Notes: generated by a model not told the origin, from the sequence alone. A DNA stretch of 64,000 nucleotides from Amaricoccus sp003258405 (GCF_043226085.1 NZ_CP171225.1:744001-808000); one strand, 5' to 3'; numbered from the stretch's first letter, positions 34,513-43,577 are shown. A program made the numbers and translations.

Positions 34513-36348
34513 ATGGACGACCAGAACAGAAACTTGATCTTGGCGACCGCGCTGAGTTTCGCCGTCATCTTGGTCTGGTTCCTGCTGTTCCCGCCTCCCG
34601 AGCCGACCACGCCCCCCGAAACGGCTCAGACGGAGGTTCAAGCAACCGAGAGCGGCACGACTACCGGCGTCGCGGTTCCCTCTGGTACCGGCGAGCAGGC
34701 CGGAACGCCCCAGATCGCGCCCGTGGAGACGAAGACTCGGGCCCAAGCGCTGGCCCAGACGCCGCGTGTGCCGATCGAGACCGCGCGCCTTAGCGGCTCG
34801 CTGTCGCTCGTCGGCGGTCGGATAGATGACCTGAGCCTCAACAAGTATCACGTGACGATCGCGAAGGACTCTCCGAACGTTACCCTCTTCACGCCCGCGG
34901 GCGCACCGGAGGCGTATTATGCGCTCTACGGCTGGGCGCCTGCTGGCGGGCTCTCTTATGACGCCGTTCCGGGCCCGACAACGCGCTGGGAAGTCGAAAG
35001 TGGCACCACGCTCAGCGAAGACAATCCGGTCACCCTGCGCTGGGACAACGGCAACGGCCTGATCTTCCGCCGCACCATCTCGGTCGACGATCATTACATG
35101 TTCACCATGACGCAGTCGGTAGAGAACACGACCGGTGATGAAGTGCGCATGGCGCCTTATGGCATCATCGCCCGTCACGGCACCCCGACAAATCTCAAGA
35201 ACTTCTATATCCTCCACGAAGGCGTCATCGAGATGGCCGATGGCGAGCTTGAGGAGCTCAAATACAAGAAGGTGGTTGATCTTCCGGTTGATCCGGGCGA
35301 ACGCGCCGCCGCCGAGCGCCGCGACATTTCCAGCAATGGCTGGATCGGCTTCACCGATCATTACTGGATGTCGACGCTTATTCCCGACCCCGGGCAGTCC
35401 TTCACCTCCGTCACGAAATACACCCAAGGCAACGACACCTTCCAGACGGACGTGAGGCTGCCCGTGATGACCGTCGGTGCCGGCACGACCGAGCAGATGA
35501 GCACCTATCTCTTTGCCGGTCCGAAGGAATGGGAAACCATCCGCTACTACCAGAACGATCTCGGCATCGACCGTTTCGTCGACTCGATCGACTGGGGCTG
35601 GTTCTTCTTCCTCACCAAGCCGATCTTCCGTGCGCTCCACTTCCTGCATGGCGTGCTCGGCAACATGGGCCTTGCGATCATCTGCCTCACGCTCTTCATC
35701 AAGGCGCTGCTCTTCCCGCTCGCCTACAAGTCCTACGTCTCGATGTCGAAAATGAAGAAACTCCAGCCTGAAATGGAGCGGATCAAGGAACAGGCGGGAG
35801 ACGACCGGATGAAGATGCAGCAAGAGGTCATGGCCCTCTACAAGCGCGAGAAGGTCAACCCGGCGGCAGGCTGCTTGCCGATCCTGTTGCAGATCCCGAT
35901 CTTCTTCTCGCTCTACAAGGTGATCTTCGTCACGCTCGAGCTGCGCCAACAGCCATTCTTCGGCTGGATTCACGATCTGAGCGCACCTGATCCGACCTCA
36001 ATACTAAACCTTTTCGGTCTTCTGCCCTTCGCGCCTCCAGGCCCCGGCAGTTTCCTTGCGGTATTCTCCATCGGCGCATGGCCGATCCTCATGGGGATCT
36101 CGATGTGGCTGCAGATGAAGCTCAATCCAGCTCCCACCGACAAGACGCAGGCCGCGATCTTCAACTGGATGCCGCTGATCTTCACCTTCATGCTCGGCCG
36201 TTTCGCATCTGGTCTGGTGATCTACTGGTTCTTCAACAACATCATCACCTTTACCCAGCAATTCATCATCATGCGCAGCCAGGGCGTGAAACCAGATCTA
36301 CTCGGCAACATGTTCGGCCGTCTGCGGAAGAAGACAAAGGCGCAGTAA
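34513..36348 (+). CDS. yidC: membrane protein insertase YidC
   Basis: A 611-residue inner-membrane insertase that works with and without SecYEG. An N-terminal signal anchor (LILATALSFAVILVWFLLF) is followed by a large periplasmic domain (about 60-340) and then the conserved five-helix core, including the amphipathic loop and FSLYKVIF segment and a positively charged C-tail. GGAGCC precedes the ATG. The usual rpmH-rnpA partners are not upstream; ttcA and the EAL gene are. It leads a tight run to engB. Confidence 0.96.
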   Translation: MDDQNRNLILATALSFAVILVWFLLFPPPEPTTPPETAQTEVQATESGTTTGVAVPSGTGEQAGTPQIAPVETKTRAQALAQTPRVPIETARLSGSLSLVGGRIDDLSLNKYHVTIAKDSPNVTLFTPAGAPEAYYALYGWAPAGGLSYDAVPGPTTRWEVESGTTLSEDNPVTLRWDNGNGLIFRRTISVDDHYMFTMTQSVENTTGDEVRMAPYGIIARHGTPTNLKNFYILHEGVIEMADGELEELKYKKVVDLPVDPGERAAAERRDISSNGWIGFTDHYWMSTLIPDPGQSFTSVTKYTQGNDTFQTDVRLPVMTVGAGTTEQMSTYLFAGPKEWETIRYYQNDLGIDRFVDSIDWGWFFFLTKPIFRALHFLHGVLGNMGLAIICLTLFIKALLFPLAYKSYVSMSKMKKLQPEMERIKEQAGDDRMKMQQEVMALYKREKVNPAAGCLPILLQIPIFFSLYKVIFVTLELRQQPFFGWIHDLSAPDPTSILNLFGLLPFAPPGPGSFLAVFSIGAWPILMGISMWLQMKLNPAPTDKTQAAIFNWMPLIFTFMLGRFASGLVIYWFFNNIITFTQQFIIMRSQGVKPDLLGNMFGRLRKKTKAQ

Positions 36349-36351
36349 GGA

Positions 36352-37110
36352 GTGGAAGCCCGGGTCACCAGCCTCTGGCGCCACCCGATCAAGGCGCACG
36401 GGGCCGAGGCAATCTCGGCCTCGGCCTTTGAGGCCGGGCAAACGATGCCTTGGGATCGAGTCTGGGCGATCGTTCATGATGCCTCCAAGGTCGGCAATAG
36501 CGTGATCGGCTGGGTTCCATGCGTAAACTTCAGCCGCGGCGCCAAGTCCCCCTCCCTTATGGCAATCCGCGCCCAAACTGACGAGGCAACCGGCCAAATA
36601 ACCCTCACTCATCCAGACTTGGCGCCACTCACCGTCAATCCCGATGATCCCGCGGAAGCCGTGCGTCTTATCGACTGGGTTCTGCCACTTTCCAATCCCG
36701 GCCGGGCGCGGCCGAGTCATGTCGTGCGGGCGGGCGGGAATGGCTTCACAGACAGCCGCTTCGCGTCTGTCGCAATCCTCAACCGCGCGAGTCTCGCGGA
36801 TCTCTCCTCACGGACTGGCTGCGATCTCGCGGAAGAGCGCTTCCGTGGCAACATCTGGCTAGAGGGCCTCGCCCCTTGGGAAGAATTTGATCTCGTGGGC
36901 CGCGAAATCCGAATCGGAACCGCCACATTTGCCATTCGCGAACGCATCACCCGATGCATGGCAACGGCCGCCAATCCCGAGACCGGACGGATCGATGCAG
37001 ACACGCTCGGTACCTTAGAAGCGAACTGGCACCATCGCGACTTCGGTATTTATGCTGAAGTGACCGGCAGTGGACGGGTCGCACTCGGCGACATAGCCAC
37101 CCCCGCATGA
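36352..37110 (+). CDS. MOSC domain protein
   Basis: A 252-residue protein that begins RVTSLWRHPIKAHGAEA, typical of MOSC (molybdenum cofactor sulfurase C-terminal) proteins, and has the conserved Cys in ITRCMATAANPETG, which binds sulfur or cofactor in this family. YcbX-type members reduce N-hydroxylated compounds with molybdenum cofactor; the specific role here is unknown. A GTG at 36352 is the start, 3 bp after yidC. It overlaps the next gene by 4 bp. Confidence 0.88.
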   Translation: MEARVTSLWRHPIKAHGAEAISASAFEAGQTMPWDRVWAIVHDASKVGNSVIGWVPCVNFSRGAKSPSLMAIRAQTDEATGQITLTHPDLAPLTVNPDDPAEAVRLIDWVLPLSNPGRARPSHVVRAGGNGFTDSRFASVAILNRASLADLSSRTGCDLAEERFRGNIWLEGLAPWEEFDLVGREIRIGTATFAIRERITRCMATAANPETGRIDADTLGTLEANWHHRDFGIYAEVTGSGRVALGDIATPA

Positions 37111-37739
37111 CCGGACCCTCCCCCGAAGCGCTCCACCCCCTCGCGGATTTTCCCCGCGTTGTGTTTCCGCGTGCACTCGTCGCAGGCCGCACGAATGTCC
37201 ATATCGGCGAGTTCTCCTATTATGATGCCCCGGCGGAGCCTGAGGCGTTCTTCGAGAGGAACGACCTCCACCATAGTGACTTCCTTGGTGACCGCTTGGT
37301 GATCGGGCGCTTTGTTGCCATCGCAAGCGGTGTGCGAATTCTGATGAATGGCGGAACCCTCGCCATTGCCGGTTTCTCCACCTACCCTTTCAATGTTTTC
37401 TGTGGCGCTTGGGCGCAGGGCTTCGATCCGGCCAGCCACAAGAGCGAAACGGTTGTCGGATCTGATGTCTGGATCGGCACGGATGCTGTTCTCATGCCGG
37501 GCATCACCATCGACCCCGGCGCCCTCATCGCCGCCCGCAGTGCCGTTATCCGCAACGTGCCGGCCTACGCGCTCGCCGCCGGAAACCCCGCTCGGATTGT
37601 GCGCCGTCGCTTCAATGAAGCCACGGTCTCACATCTCCTCGCACTAGCTTGGTGGGACTGGCCCGTTGACCACATCACGGCCCCTTTCGACGCTATCCGC
37701 GGCGCCGACATCACAGCACTCAAAAAGGCCGCTCCATGA
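37107..37739 (+). CDS. CatB-like hexapeptide O-acetyltransferase
   Basis: A 210-residue left-handed beta-helix acyltransferase of the xenobiotic acetyltransferase type. It has hexapeptide turns (IGRFVAIASGVRILMNG, VVGSDVWIGTDAVLMPGITI), the catalytic-region segment FSTYPFNVFCG and the C-terminal helix EATVSHLLALAWWDW found in Cat/Vat proteins. Relatives acetylate chloramphenicol or streptogramin A, but chromosomal copies often have other acceptors, so resistance should not be assumed. The start overlaps the MOSC stop and its stop overlaps engB. Confidence 0.85.
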   Translation: MTGPSPEALHPLADFPRVVFPRALVAGRTNVHIGEFSYYDAPAEPEAFFERNDLHHSDFLGDRLVIGRFVAIASGVRILMNGGTLAIAGFSTYPFNVFCGAWAQGFDPASHKSETVVGSDVWIGTDAVLMPGITIDPGALIAARSAVIRNVPAYALAAGNPARIVRRRFNEATVSHLLALAWWDWPVDHITAPFDAIRGADITALKKAAP

Positions 37740-38386
37740 AGGTTCCCTTCACCCTTGCCCCCGAGCCCGTGCAGGACCAGGCCGAAACTGGCCGTTTGCT
37801 CTTTGCGGGCCCCTGCGACTTCCTCAAAGGCGTCACCGCAATGGAGGCGCTACCCCCAGCCGACCGCCTTGAGGTCTGCTTCGCCGGGCGCTCCAATGTC
37901 GGAAAATCAAGCCTCATCAACGCTCTTACCGGCCGCAAGGCACTCGCGCGCGCCTCGAATACCCCGGGCCGGACCCAAGAGATCAACTATTTCACGCTGG
38001 GCGAGGCGCATTACCTCGTCGATCTGCCAGGCTACGGCTTTGCAGAGGCGCCGAAAGACGTGGTCGCGCGCTGGCAGACCCTTCTGAAGGCCTATCTCTC
38101 AGGCCGTCCGACACTCCGCAGAGCCTTTGTCCTTGTCGACGGCCGTCACGGGCTCAAGCCAGTCGATACCGAGATTATGAAACTCCTCGACCGCGCCGCC
38201 GTTACCTTTCAGGTGGTGCTCACCAAGGCAGACAAGCCCAAGGCGAAGGATCTTGAAAAGATCATCGAGGGCGTGAAGGCCGGTCTTGCGAAACATCCCG
38301 CCGCCTTTCCCGAAATCATCGTCACCTCGTCGGAGACCGGACATGGACTTGCAACCCTCCGTGCCACCATCGCCGGAATGAGCTGA
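37736..38386 (+). CDS. engB: ribosome biogenesis GTPase EngB/YihA
   Basis: A 216-residue GTPase needed for 50S assembly. It shows G1 GRSNVGKSS, G2 Thr in NTPGRTQEINYF, G3 DLPGYG, G4 TKAD and a Ser-rich G5 region (TSSETG). Its ATG overlaps the acetyltransferase stop by 4 bp. It ends the yidC-MOSC-acetyltransferase-engB run and converges on the SPOR genes. Confidence 0.95.
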   Translation: MKVPFTLAPEPVQDQAETGRLLFAGPCDFLKGVTAMEALPPADRLEVCFAGRSNVGKSSLINALTGRKALARASNTPGRTQEINYFTLGEAHYLVDLPGYGFAEAPKDVVARWQTLLKAYLSGRPTLRRAFVLVDGRHGLKPVDTEIMKLLDRAAVTFQVVLTKADKPKAKDLEKIIEGVKAGLAKHPAAFPEIIVTSSETGHGLATLRATIAGMS

Positions 38387-38400
38387 GTGCCACCGGGCGC

Positions 38401-38964
38401 TCAGTAGCGGGTCCTAGAGACGTAGGGGCTGATGAAGCCCGCCTCACGTGCCACCCTGATCGCCTCGGAAGCCGCACCTTCGCTGCGGAACGGTCCAAGA
38501 AAGATCTGCCGTCCGAGACCCTCCGCGCCCACGCTGCGCGAATTGTAGCCGAGCGCGGCGAAATAGGTCGTCACCCGCGACTGACTAGTGAACCCATCGA
38601 CAATTCCAGCCTGAACCGCGACCGGCGGATGAAGGGGCGTGCCCGAATCCGTCACCACATGCGGCGAGAGCCGTGCCTGAGCAGCGAGCAGCCCCTGCAG
38701 ATCCTTCTGCCGGGTGATACAGCCATCCAACCGCAAGAGCTGCGCCTCGCGGGCGACAGTGGCATTCTGGTTGTAGGGGTCGAGGTGAGAATTCTGGAAA
38801 TTTCGTCGCGCAGATTCGTAGGCCTTGAAATGCGCACGGCACACCTCGGGATCGCGCCAGCCCCTTGGAGGCGGGACCGCGGTGCAGGCCAAGGCCGCAA
38901 GTAGTACCACACAGCTGAGGAGCCCTCTCACCCGCCCGCCGGAGACGATCCGGGAACGGTTCAT
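38401..38964 (-). CDS. SPOR-domain lipoprotein A
   Basis: A 187-residue predicted lipoprotein. The signal region ends in a lipobox-like LAALAC, with the Cys near residue 27 as the lipid site. The middle is helical with two further Cys, and the last about 75 residues form a SPOR-like domain (IVDGFTSQSRVTTYFAALGY to GRQIFLGPFRSEGAASEAIRVAREAGF). SPOR domains bind denuded peptidoglycan at division sites. It is a paralogue of the preceding leftward gene and overlaps its stop (ATGA). Confidence 0.8.
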   Translation of the reverse strand: MNRSRIVSGGRVRGLLSCVVLLAALACTAVPPPRGWRDPEVCRAHFKAYESARRNFQNSHLDPYNQNATVAREAQLLRLDGCITRQKDLQGLLAAQARLSPHVVTDSGTPLHPPVAVQAGIVDGFTSQSRVTTYFAALGYNSRSVGAEGLGRQIFLGPFRSEGAASEAIRVAREAGFISPYVSRTRY

Positions 38965-39497
38965 CCGACGAATGTCGTTACATAGGGATAGGCAAAGCCG
39001 CCCTCCCGCGACGCCTCCATTGCCGCATCCAGTGCCCCCTGCGTCGTGAACGGCCCGAGATAGACGCGCCGCCCAAGTCCCGGCTGACCGATCGAGCGCA
39101 CTGTGACACCGCGCGCCTCGAAATATCGCTTTGCTCGCCCGTCATCGCCCATGTCAGTCACCACCCCGGCGTGGATCATCGTCGGGCCAATTTCCGACCC
39201 CGAGTTCACCACCGGCACGACTGGCCCTTCGAGCGTCAGATCAGCGCTCTTTGTCATGCAGCCCGCCTGCTGCAGACGAGCGATCGGAAACTGGAGCGCC
39301 GCCGGAACCGAAGCTCTGTCATCCCGACCTGTCGGCGTCGACATCGTTGCCTTGACCGTATCGAAATACTGGAACCGCGCCACGCAGCCGGATCCGGCAT
39401 CCGCCTGCGAGACCTCCGTGCCGGATGTTCCGCCACTCGGCTCCGAACACGCCGCGAGCACAAGTGCCGCGGCTCCGAACAGTGAAATCCGTAGCAT
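38961..39497 (-). CDS. SPOR-domain lipoprotein B
   Basis: A 178-residue predicted lipoprotein with signal MLRISLFGAAALVLAAC; the Cys at about 17 is the lipid site. The C-terminal SPOR-like domain (VVTDMGDDGRAKRYFEARGV to GRRVYLGPFTTQGALDAAMEASREGGFAYPYV) closely resembles that of the next gene, so the pair arose by duplication. CAAGGAGGC precedes the chosen ATG at 39497; a far longer open frame continues antisense to argB and is a GC-rich artefact. The gene diverges from argB. Confidence 0.8.
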   Translation of the reverse strand: MLRISLFGAAALVLAACSEPSGGTSGTEVSQADAGSGCVARFQYFDTVKATMSTPTGRDDRASVPAALQFPIARLQQAGCMTKSADLTLEGPVVPVVNSGSEIGPTMIHAGVVTDMGDDGRAKRYFEARGVTVRSIGQPGLGRRVYLGPFTTQGALDAAMEASREGGFAYPYVTTFVG

Positions 39498-39596
39498 GGT
39501 CAGAGCTGCCTCCTTGTTTCCCGCCTCGCCATCCAGTATCTCGCCTCGGCAGTTCGCGGGCAAGCGCCATGGGCGCATTTCGGCAGGGAGAAGAGC

Positions 39597-40511
39597 GTGA
39601 GCAACAAGGAAGTGAAGAGCTCTGCCGCGCGCGAGCGCGATAACATGATAACGGCGCAGACGCTTTCCGAGGCGCTGCCCTATCTCCAGCGCTACGACGG
39701 CTCGACCATCGTAATCAAGTTCGGCGGCCATGCCATGGGCAATTCCGAGGCAATGAAGAAATTCGCCCGCGACGTCGTTCTGATGAAGCAGTGCAACGTC
39801 CATCCGGTGATCGTCCACGGCGGCGGCCCGATGATCAACGAAATGCTCGACCGGCTGAAGATTCCCTCCGAGTTCATCGACGGCAAGCGCGTGAGCAACG
39901 CCGAGGTCGTCGAGGTCGTCGAAATGGTACTGGCCGGCCGCATCAACAAGGGTATCGTCCAGGCAATCAACGCAGAGGGCGGCCAGGCTGTCGGCCTCTC
40001 GGGCAAGGATGCCAATCTGATGATTTGCGAGAAGGATCTCAAGACGGTTATCCGGGACGGGGTCGAAACCACAATCGATCTTGGCTTCGTGGGCACGCCG
40101 GTCGAGGTGAACCCCGACCTTCTGCTCGGCTTCGTCGGCTCCGACTTCATCCCTGTTGTCGCACCGGTTGGTATGGGTCGCAACGGAGAGACCTTCAACG
40201 TGAACGGCGATACCGCTGCGGGGGCAATCGCGGCCGCCATGGAAGCCGACCGGCTTCTGCTGCTGACCGATGTGGATGGCGTGAAGAACAAGGCCGGCGA
40301 AGTCATTTCCCAGATCACGGCGCAGGAAGTCCGTGACATGACGGCCTCGGGCGTTATTTCGGGCGGCATGATCCCGAAGACCCAGACGGCCCTCGATGCG
40401 ATCGAGCACGGCGTTCGCAAGGTCGTGATCCTCAATGGCAAGAAGGATCATGCCGTCTTGCTCGAGCTCTTCACGGAGCACGGCGCAGGCACCTTAATCA
40501 GCGCGTCGTGA
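39597..40511 (+). CDS. argB: acetylglutamate kinase
   Basis: A 304-residue enzyme that phosphorylates N-acetylglutamate, the second step of arginine synthesis. It has the nucleotide/substrate loop IVIKFGGHAMG near the N-terminus, PVIVHGGGPMINEML, the region FVGTPVEVNP and the ending EHGAGTLI typical of ArgB. The N-terminal helix of about 20 residues is the feature that gives hexameric, arginine-inhibited forms. The start is a GTG at 39597 with GGCAGGGAGAAGAG; ATG 39645 is possible. Confidence 0.96.
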   Translation: MSNKEVKSSAARERDNMITAQTLSEALPYLQRYDGSTIVIKFGGHAMGNSEAMKKFARDVVLMKQCNVHPVIVHGGGPMINEMLDRLKIPSEFIDGKRVSNAEVVEVVEMVLAGRINKGIVQAINAEGGQAVGLSGKDANLMICEKDLKTVIRDGVETTIDLGFVGTPVEVNPDLLLGFVGSDFIPVVAPVGMGRNGETFNVNGDTAAGAIAAAMEADRLLLLTDVDGVKNKAGEVISQITAQEVRDMTASGVISGGMIPKTQTALDAIEHGVRKVVILNGKKDHAVLLELFTEHGAGTLISAS

Positions 40512-40547
40512 TTTGACCTGCACCTCCCTCCGGGCAGCTTGGATGCC

Positions 40548-41345
40548 ATGGAAAACGAAACCCTGATCCGTCTCGGCGCATTCGCCGGGCTGTTTCTTCT
40601 CCTCGCCGCGGCGGAGGCCCTGCTGCCCCGCCGCCCGCGCAGCCAACCCCGCGCCCGTCGATGGCTTACTAACTGGGCGCTCGTTCTCCTAAGCAGCCTC
40701 ATGCTCCGGCTCCTCGGGGTCGCAATTCCCCTGCTCGCCACCGGAGCGGCCCTTGATGCCGCGGCGCGCGGCTGGGGGCTCTTCAATGCACTCGCCTGGC
40801 CTGCGGCGCTCGAGATCCTGCTCTGCGTTCTTGCCTTGGACCTGTTGATATGGGCGCAGCATCTCGTAGCCCACAAGATACCGCTGCTCTGGCGTATCCA
40901 CCGGGTGCATCATGCCGATCGCGACATCGACGTTGCGACCGCCATCCGCTTTCATCCTTTTGAGATCGCTGTGTCCATGGTGCTGAAGGTCAGTGCCGTA
41001 TACGCGCTCGGCGCGCCGGCGGTCGCAGTTATTTTCTTCGAGATCCTGCTCAACGGCATGGCCATGTTCAATCACGCCAATCTCGCGTTACCGCCCCAGT
41101 TCGATGCCGCACTCTGCCGGGTTATCGTGACGCCTGACATGCACCGGGTCCATCACTCGATCCATCGCGACGAACATGACAGCAACTACGGCTTCTCGCT
41201 CTCTCTTTGGGACCGCCTCTTCGGCACCTACCGCGCATCGCCGCGCGGCGGCCAGCTCGGCATGGAGATCGGACTTGGCCAATGGCAGGATACGCACCCC
41301 AACCGTCTTGGCTGGAGCCTCCTTGTGCCGTTCCGCAAACCATGA
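40548..41345 (+). CDS. fatty acid hydroxylase/sterol desaturase family protein
   Basis: A 265-residue membrane di-iron protein with four to five helices. The histidine boxes are HLVAH, HRVHH and HRVHHSIHRDEHDSNYG, the standard set of this superfamily. Members hydroxylate or desaturate sterols, carotenoids or fatty acids; bacterial copies of this size often act on alkylglycerols or ornithine lipids. The substrate is unknown. It begins the overlapping run desaturase-4Fe4S protein-sixA. The ATG at 40548 is chosen over a TTG at 40539. Confidence 0.88.
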   Translation: MENETLIRLGAFAGLFLLLAAAEALLPRRPRSQPRARRWLTNWALVLLSSLMLRLLGVAIPLLATGAALDAAARGWGLFNALAWPAALEILLCVLALDLLIWAQHLVAHKIPLLWRIHRVHHADRDIDVATAIRFHPFEIAVSMVLKVSAVYALGAPAVAVIFFEILLNGMAMFNHANLALPPQFDAALCRVIVTPDMHRVHHSIHRDEHDSNYGFSLSLWDRLFGTYRASPRGGQLGMEIGLGQWQDTHPNRLGWSLLVPFRKP

Positions 41346-42001
41346 CCCTCGCAGTCATCGAGGCCGCTGCAAAGGCCGAAGGTCTCGCACTCATGGGCGC
41401 TTTTCACACCGCACCCAGCGACAGAACACCTCCGGCCACCCGGACTCTCGTGCTGCTTGGCCCCGACGGCCGGGTCTTCTGGGAACGCTTCCGCCCGAGC
41501 CCGGAACAGTCCGACGGTCACCCCGATCCCATCGATCGCTGGTCTGAACGTGTCATTGGCGAACTTGCCAGTCGTTTCGACGCTCTGCCGCTCTTTCCCT
41601 TCACTGGCCCGCCCTGGCATCCCTTCACCAGCTGGGCGCTGCGCAGTGGCCGGGCCTGGACCTCGCCCGTGGTGCTCATGGTCCACGACCGTCAGGGCCT
41701 TTTCGCCTCCTTCCGAGGCGCACTGGCCCTGCCGACCAGGCTAGAGCTGGAGGCCACAAACGCCTCCGGCCCCTGTGAGACCTGCGAGGCCCCCTGCCGC
41801 ACCACCTGCCCGGCAGGCGCGCTCGGTTTCGGCCGTTACGACACCGCCACCTGTCATCGCTTTCTCGATACATCCGCGGGCAGCGATTGCCTTTCCCGAG
41901 GCTGCGCCGTGCGCCGCGCCTGCCCCGTCGGTCGCGCTGCGCGCATCGATGCACAATCGGCCTTCCACATGGCCGCCTTTCATGGCACGCAGAAAAAATG
42001 A
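41342..42001 (+). CDS. QueG-like 4Fe-4S ferredoxin-domain protein
   Basis: A 219-residue cytoplasmic protein with a C-terminal ferredoxin-like segment: CETCEAPCRTTCPAGAL followed by CLSRGCAVRRACPVGRAA, enough Cys for iron-sulfur binding. The N-terminal 120 residues resemble the shortened first domain of epoxyqueuosine reductase-like proteins, but the cobalamin-binding features of QueG were not seen. The function is therefore unassigned; electron transfer to the adjacent di-iron desaturase is a possibility. It overlaps both neighbours by 4 bp. Confidence 0.7.
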   Translation: MTLAVIEAAAKAEGLALMGAFHTAPSDRTPPATRTLVLLGPDGRVFWERFRPSPEQSDGHPDPIDRWSERVIGELASRFDALPLFPFTGPPWHPFTSWALRSGRAWTSPVVLMVHDRQGLFASFRGALALPTRLELEATNASGPCETCEAPCRTTCPAGALGFGRYDTATCHRFLDTSAGSDCLSRGCAVRRACPVGRAARIDAQSAFHMAAFHGTQKK

Positions 42002-42501
42002 AACGCCTCATCCTCATGCGCCACGCCAAGTCGAGCTGGTCCGATCCGGAGCAGAAAGACATTGACCGTCCTCTCAACAAGCGCGGGCTCCGCGATGCGC
42101 CCGCCATGGGCAAGTGGCTGGCCGGGAAGGGCTATATGCCCGACCAGGCCTTGGTGTCCTCAGCAAAGCGCACGCAAGAAACCTGGTGCGGCGTCACCTC
42201 CGAAATCCCCGACTGCCTCGCGGAATTCCAACCGCAACTCTACCAGGCGGGGCCGGCTGCAATGATGACCGCACTTCAAGGCGCGCCAGCCACCGCAGAA
42301 AGCCTTCTCATGATCGGGCACCAGCCCGGCATCGGCGATTTTGCAAGGCGCCTGCTCGCCATGCCGCCCAACGATGGTGATTTCGACCGCTATCCCACGA
42401 CAGCCACTGCGATCATCGACTTCAAGGCCGATGCGTGGTCCGCCATCGCGTGGAACTCTGGCACTCTCAAGGATTTCATCATTCCGCGCAATCTCACCTG
42501 A
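41998..42501 (+). CDS. SixA-type phosphohistidine phosphatase
   Basis: A 167-residue histidine-phosphatase-fold protein. The N-terminal RHG-type motif reads LMRHAKSSWSD, and the second catalytic His is in LLMIGHQPGIGD. SixA removes phosphate from His of phosphotransfer proteins; alphaproteobacterial versions act on the nitrogen-PTS NPr or on HPt domains. The ATG overlaps the preceding stop (ATGA). No PTS or phosphorelay gene is adjacent. Confidence 0.87.
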   Translation: MKRLILMRHAKSSWSDPEQKDIDRPLNKRGLRDAPAMGKWLAGKGYMPDQALVSSAKRTQETWCGVTSEIPDCLAEFQPQLYQAGPAAMMTALQGAPATAESLLMIGHQPGIGDFARRLLAMPPNDGDFDRYPTTATAIIDFKADAWSAIAWNSGTLKDFIIPRNLT

Positions 42502-42591
42502 GCGCAGCTCTTTCCAGGAGCCAGGTCGAGTGCCACGCCTGCCGCCGCCGTCATGACTGAATCCCGCAAACGGATCACTCAGGAAACATTC

Positions 42592-43284
42592 ATGACATCG
42601 TGATCCGCCCGCCCAGCCGCGCTGGCCACGAGTTGGGAATGCTTTTTGCGCTCCCGAGCCTCTGCGGGGGATCGTTCCACTTCATCCGCATCGCTATCCA
42701 CGAGCCTCCACCGCTCACCATTGGATTCCTGCGAGTGGGCCGCCGCACTTGCTCTCTGGAGCTTTATGGTGGCCACCCCGCGCCGCGCGCGGCAGCTGGC
42801 TCGCATTTCTCGGAATGAGATTTCTCAACAACGTCCTGCCCTTCGGCCTCATCGTCTAGAGGCAGCAGACCATCGCCTCGGCCTCGCGGCGATCCTCAAC
42901 GCGACGACCCCGCTCTTCACCTTGCTCGTTGCCGGACTGGTTCTGTTCGGCGACGAGCGCCCGGGCGCCCTGAAGCTGCTCGGAGTGGCGATTGGGTTGG
43001 CGGGATAATCCTGATGATCGGACTCGATGTGCCCGCGAGCCTGGTGTCCGGCAAGTTCGCAAAGGTCGCCGTGCTCTGTGGTGCGCTCAGATATGCGAGC
43101 GCCGAGGTTTTGGGTCGCCGCTTCGCCCGGCTCAGCGTCGCCTCGGCCGTCACCGCCGCAGGCCAAGTCACGGCCATTCTGCTCAGCATGCTTTTCTCGG
43201 CGAGCGACTTGAATGGATCGACGCAACAGGCATGATCTTGATCACTGCATGGCTCGCAACGATCGATGGACGGTTCCCCGCCTA
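42592..43284 (+). pseudogene. decayed EamA/DMT-family transporter
   Basis: Fragments in several frames reconstruct an EamA exporter: GGSFHFIRIAIHEPPPLTIGFLRVG, FLNNVLPFGLIV, LNATTPLFTLLVAGLVLFGDE, then ALKLLGVAIGLAG, AVLCGALRYASAEVLGRRFARL and finally LEWIDATGMILITAWLATIDGR. Each piece is shorter than 25 residues and matches a conserved EamA helix in order. There is a stop codon early (TGA at the fourth codon), several frameshifts, and an internal deletion before the last helix. It cannot make a transporter. Confidence 0.82.
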
Positions 43285-43289
43285 GCTCG

Positions 43290-43577
43290 TCAGAGGAAGA
43301 CAGCTGCGTTGTTCAACAGGATGATGCGGATTGCGTAGAGCGCAAAGATCACGATCAGCGGCGAGAGATCCAGCCCGCCCATGCTCGGCAGCACCCGGCG
43401 GATCGGCCCGTAGATCGGCTCCAGGACCCGATTGAGCCCGACCCAAATCTGCCAGACCAGTGGCTGGTTTCGATTCAGCACGTTGAAGTTGATCAGCCAG
43501 CTCATCACCACATGGGCGATCACGAACCACCACATAATGTCGAGGACGAGCAGAAGGATCTGTAGCAGAGACATCAT
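43290..43577 (-). CDS. YggT family membrane protein
   Basis: A small integral membrane protein of about 95 residues with two hydrophobic regions (LLQILLLVLDIMWWFVIAHVV and a C-terminal LIVIFALYAIRIILL) and the conserved linker LNRVLEPIYGPIRRVLPSMGGLDLSP, diagnostic of YggT. YggT proteins have been linked to osmotic tolerance, K+ uptake and division; the role here is unknown. The start is one of two adjacent ATG codons (43577 or 43574). It converges on the EamA pseudogene. Confidence 0.9.
   Translation of the reverse strand: MMSLLQILLLVLDIMWWFVIAHVVMSWLINFNVLNRNQPLVWQIWVGLNRVLEPIYGPIRRVLPSMGGLDLSPLIVIFALYAIRIILLNNAAVFL

Noticed and set aside
34480..35973. 497-codon open frame antisense to yidC
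   Set aside because: It mirrors a well supported gene and has charged low-complexity content with no motif.
37107..37739. CatB-like gene as an antibiotic resistance gene
   Set aside because: It is embedded in a housekeeping run with overlapping starts and is not on a mobile element; family membership alone does not show drug acetylation.
39498..40481. Long upstream extension of SPOR lipoprotein B
   Set aside because: The extension is antisense to argB and lacks a protein-like pattern. The lipobox start at 39497 has a good ribosome site.
41342..42001. Calling this gene queG
   Set aside because: Only the iron-sulfur segment is convincing, and the protein is much shorter than epoxyqueuosine reductase.
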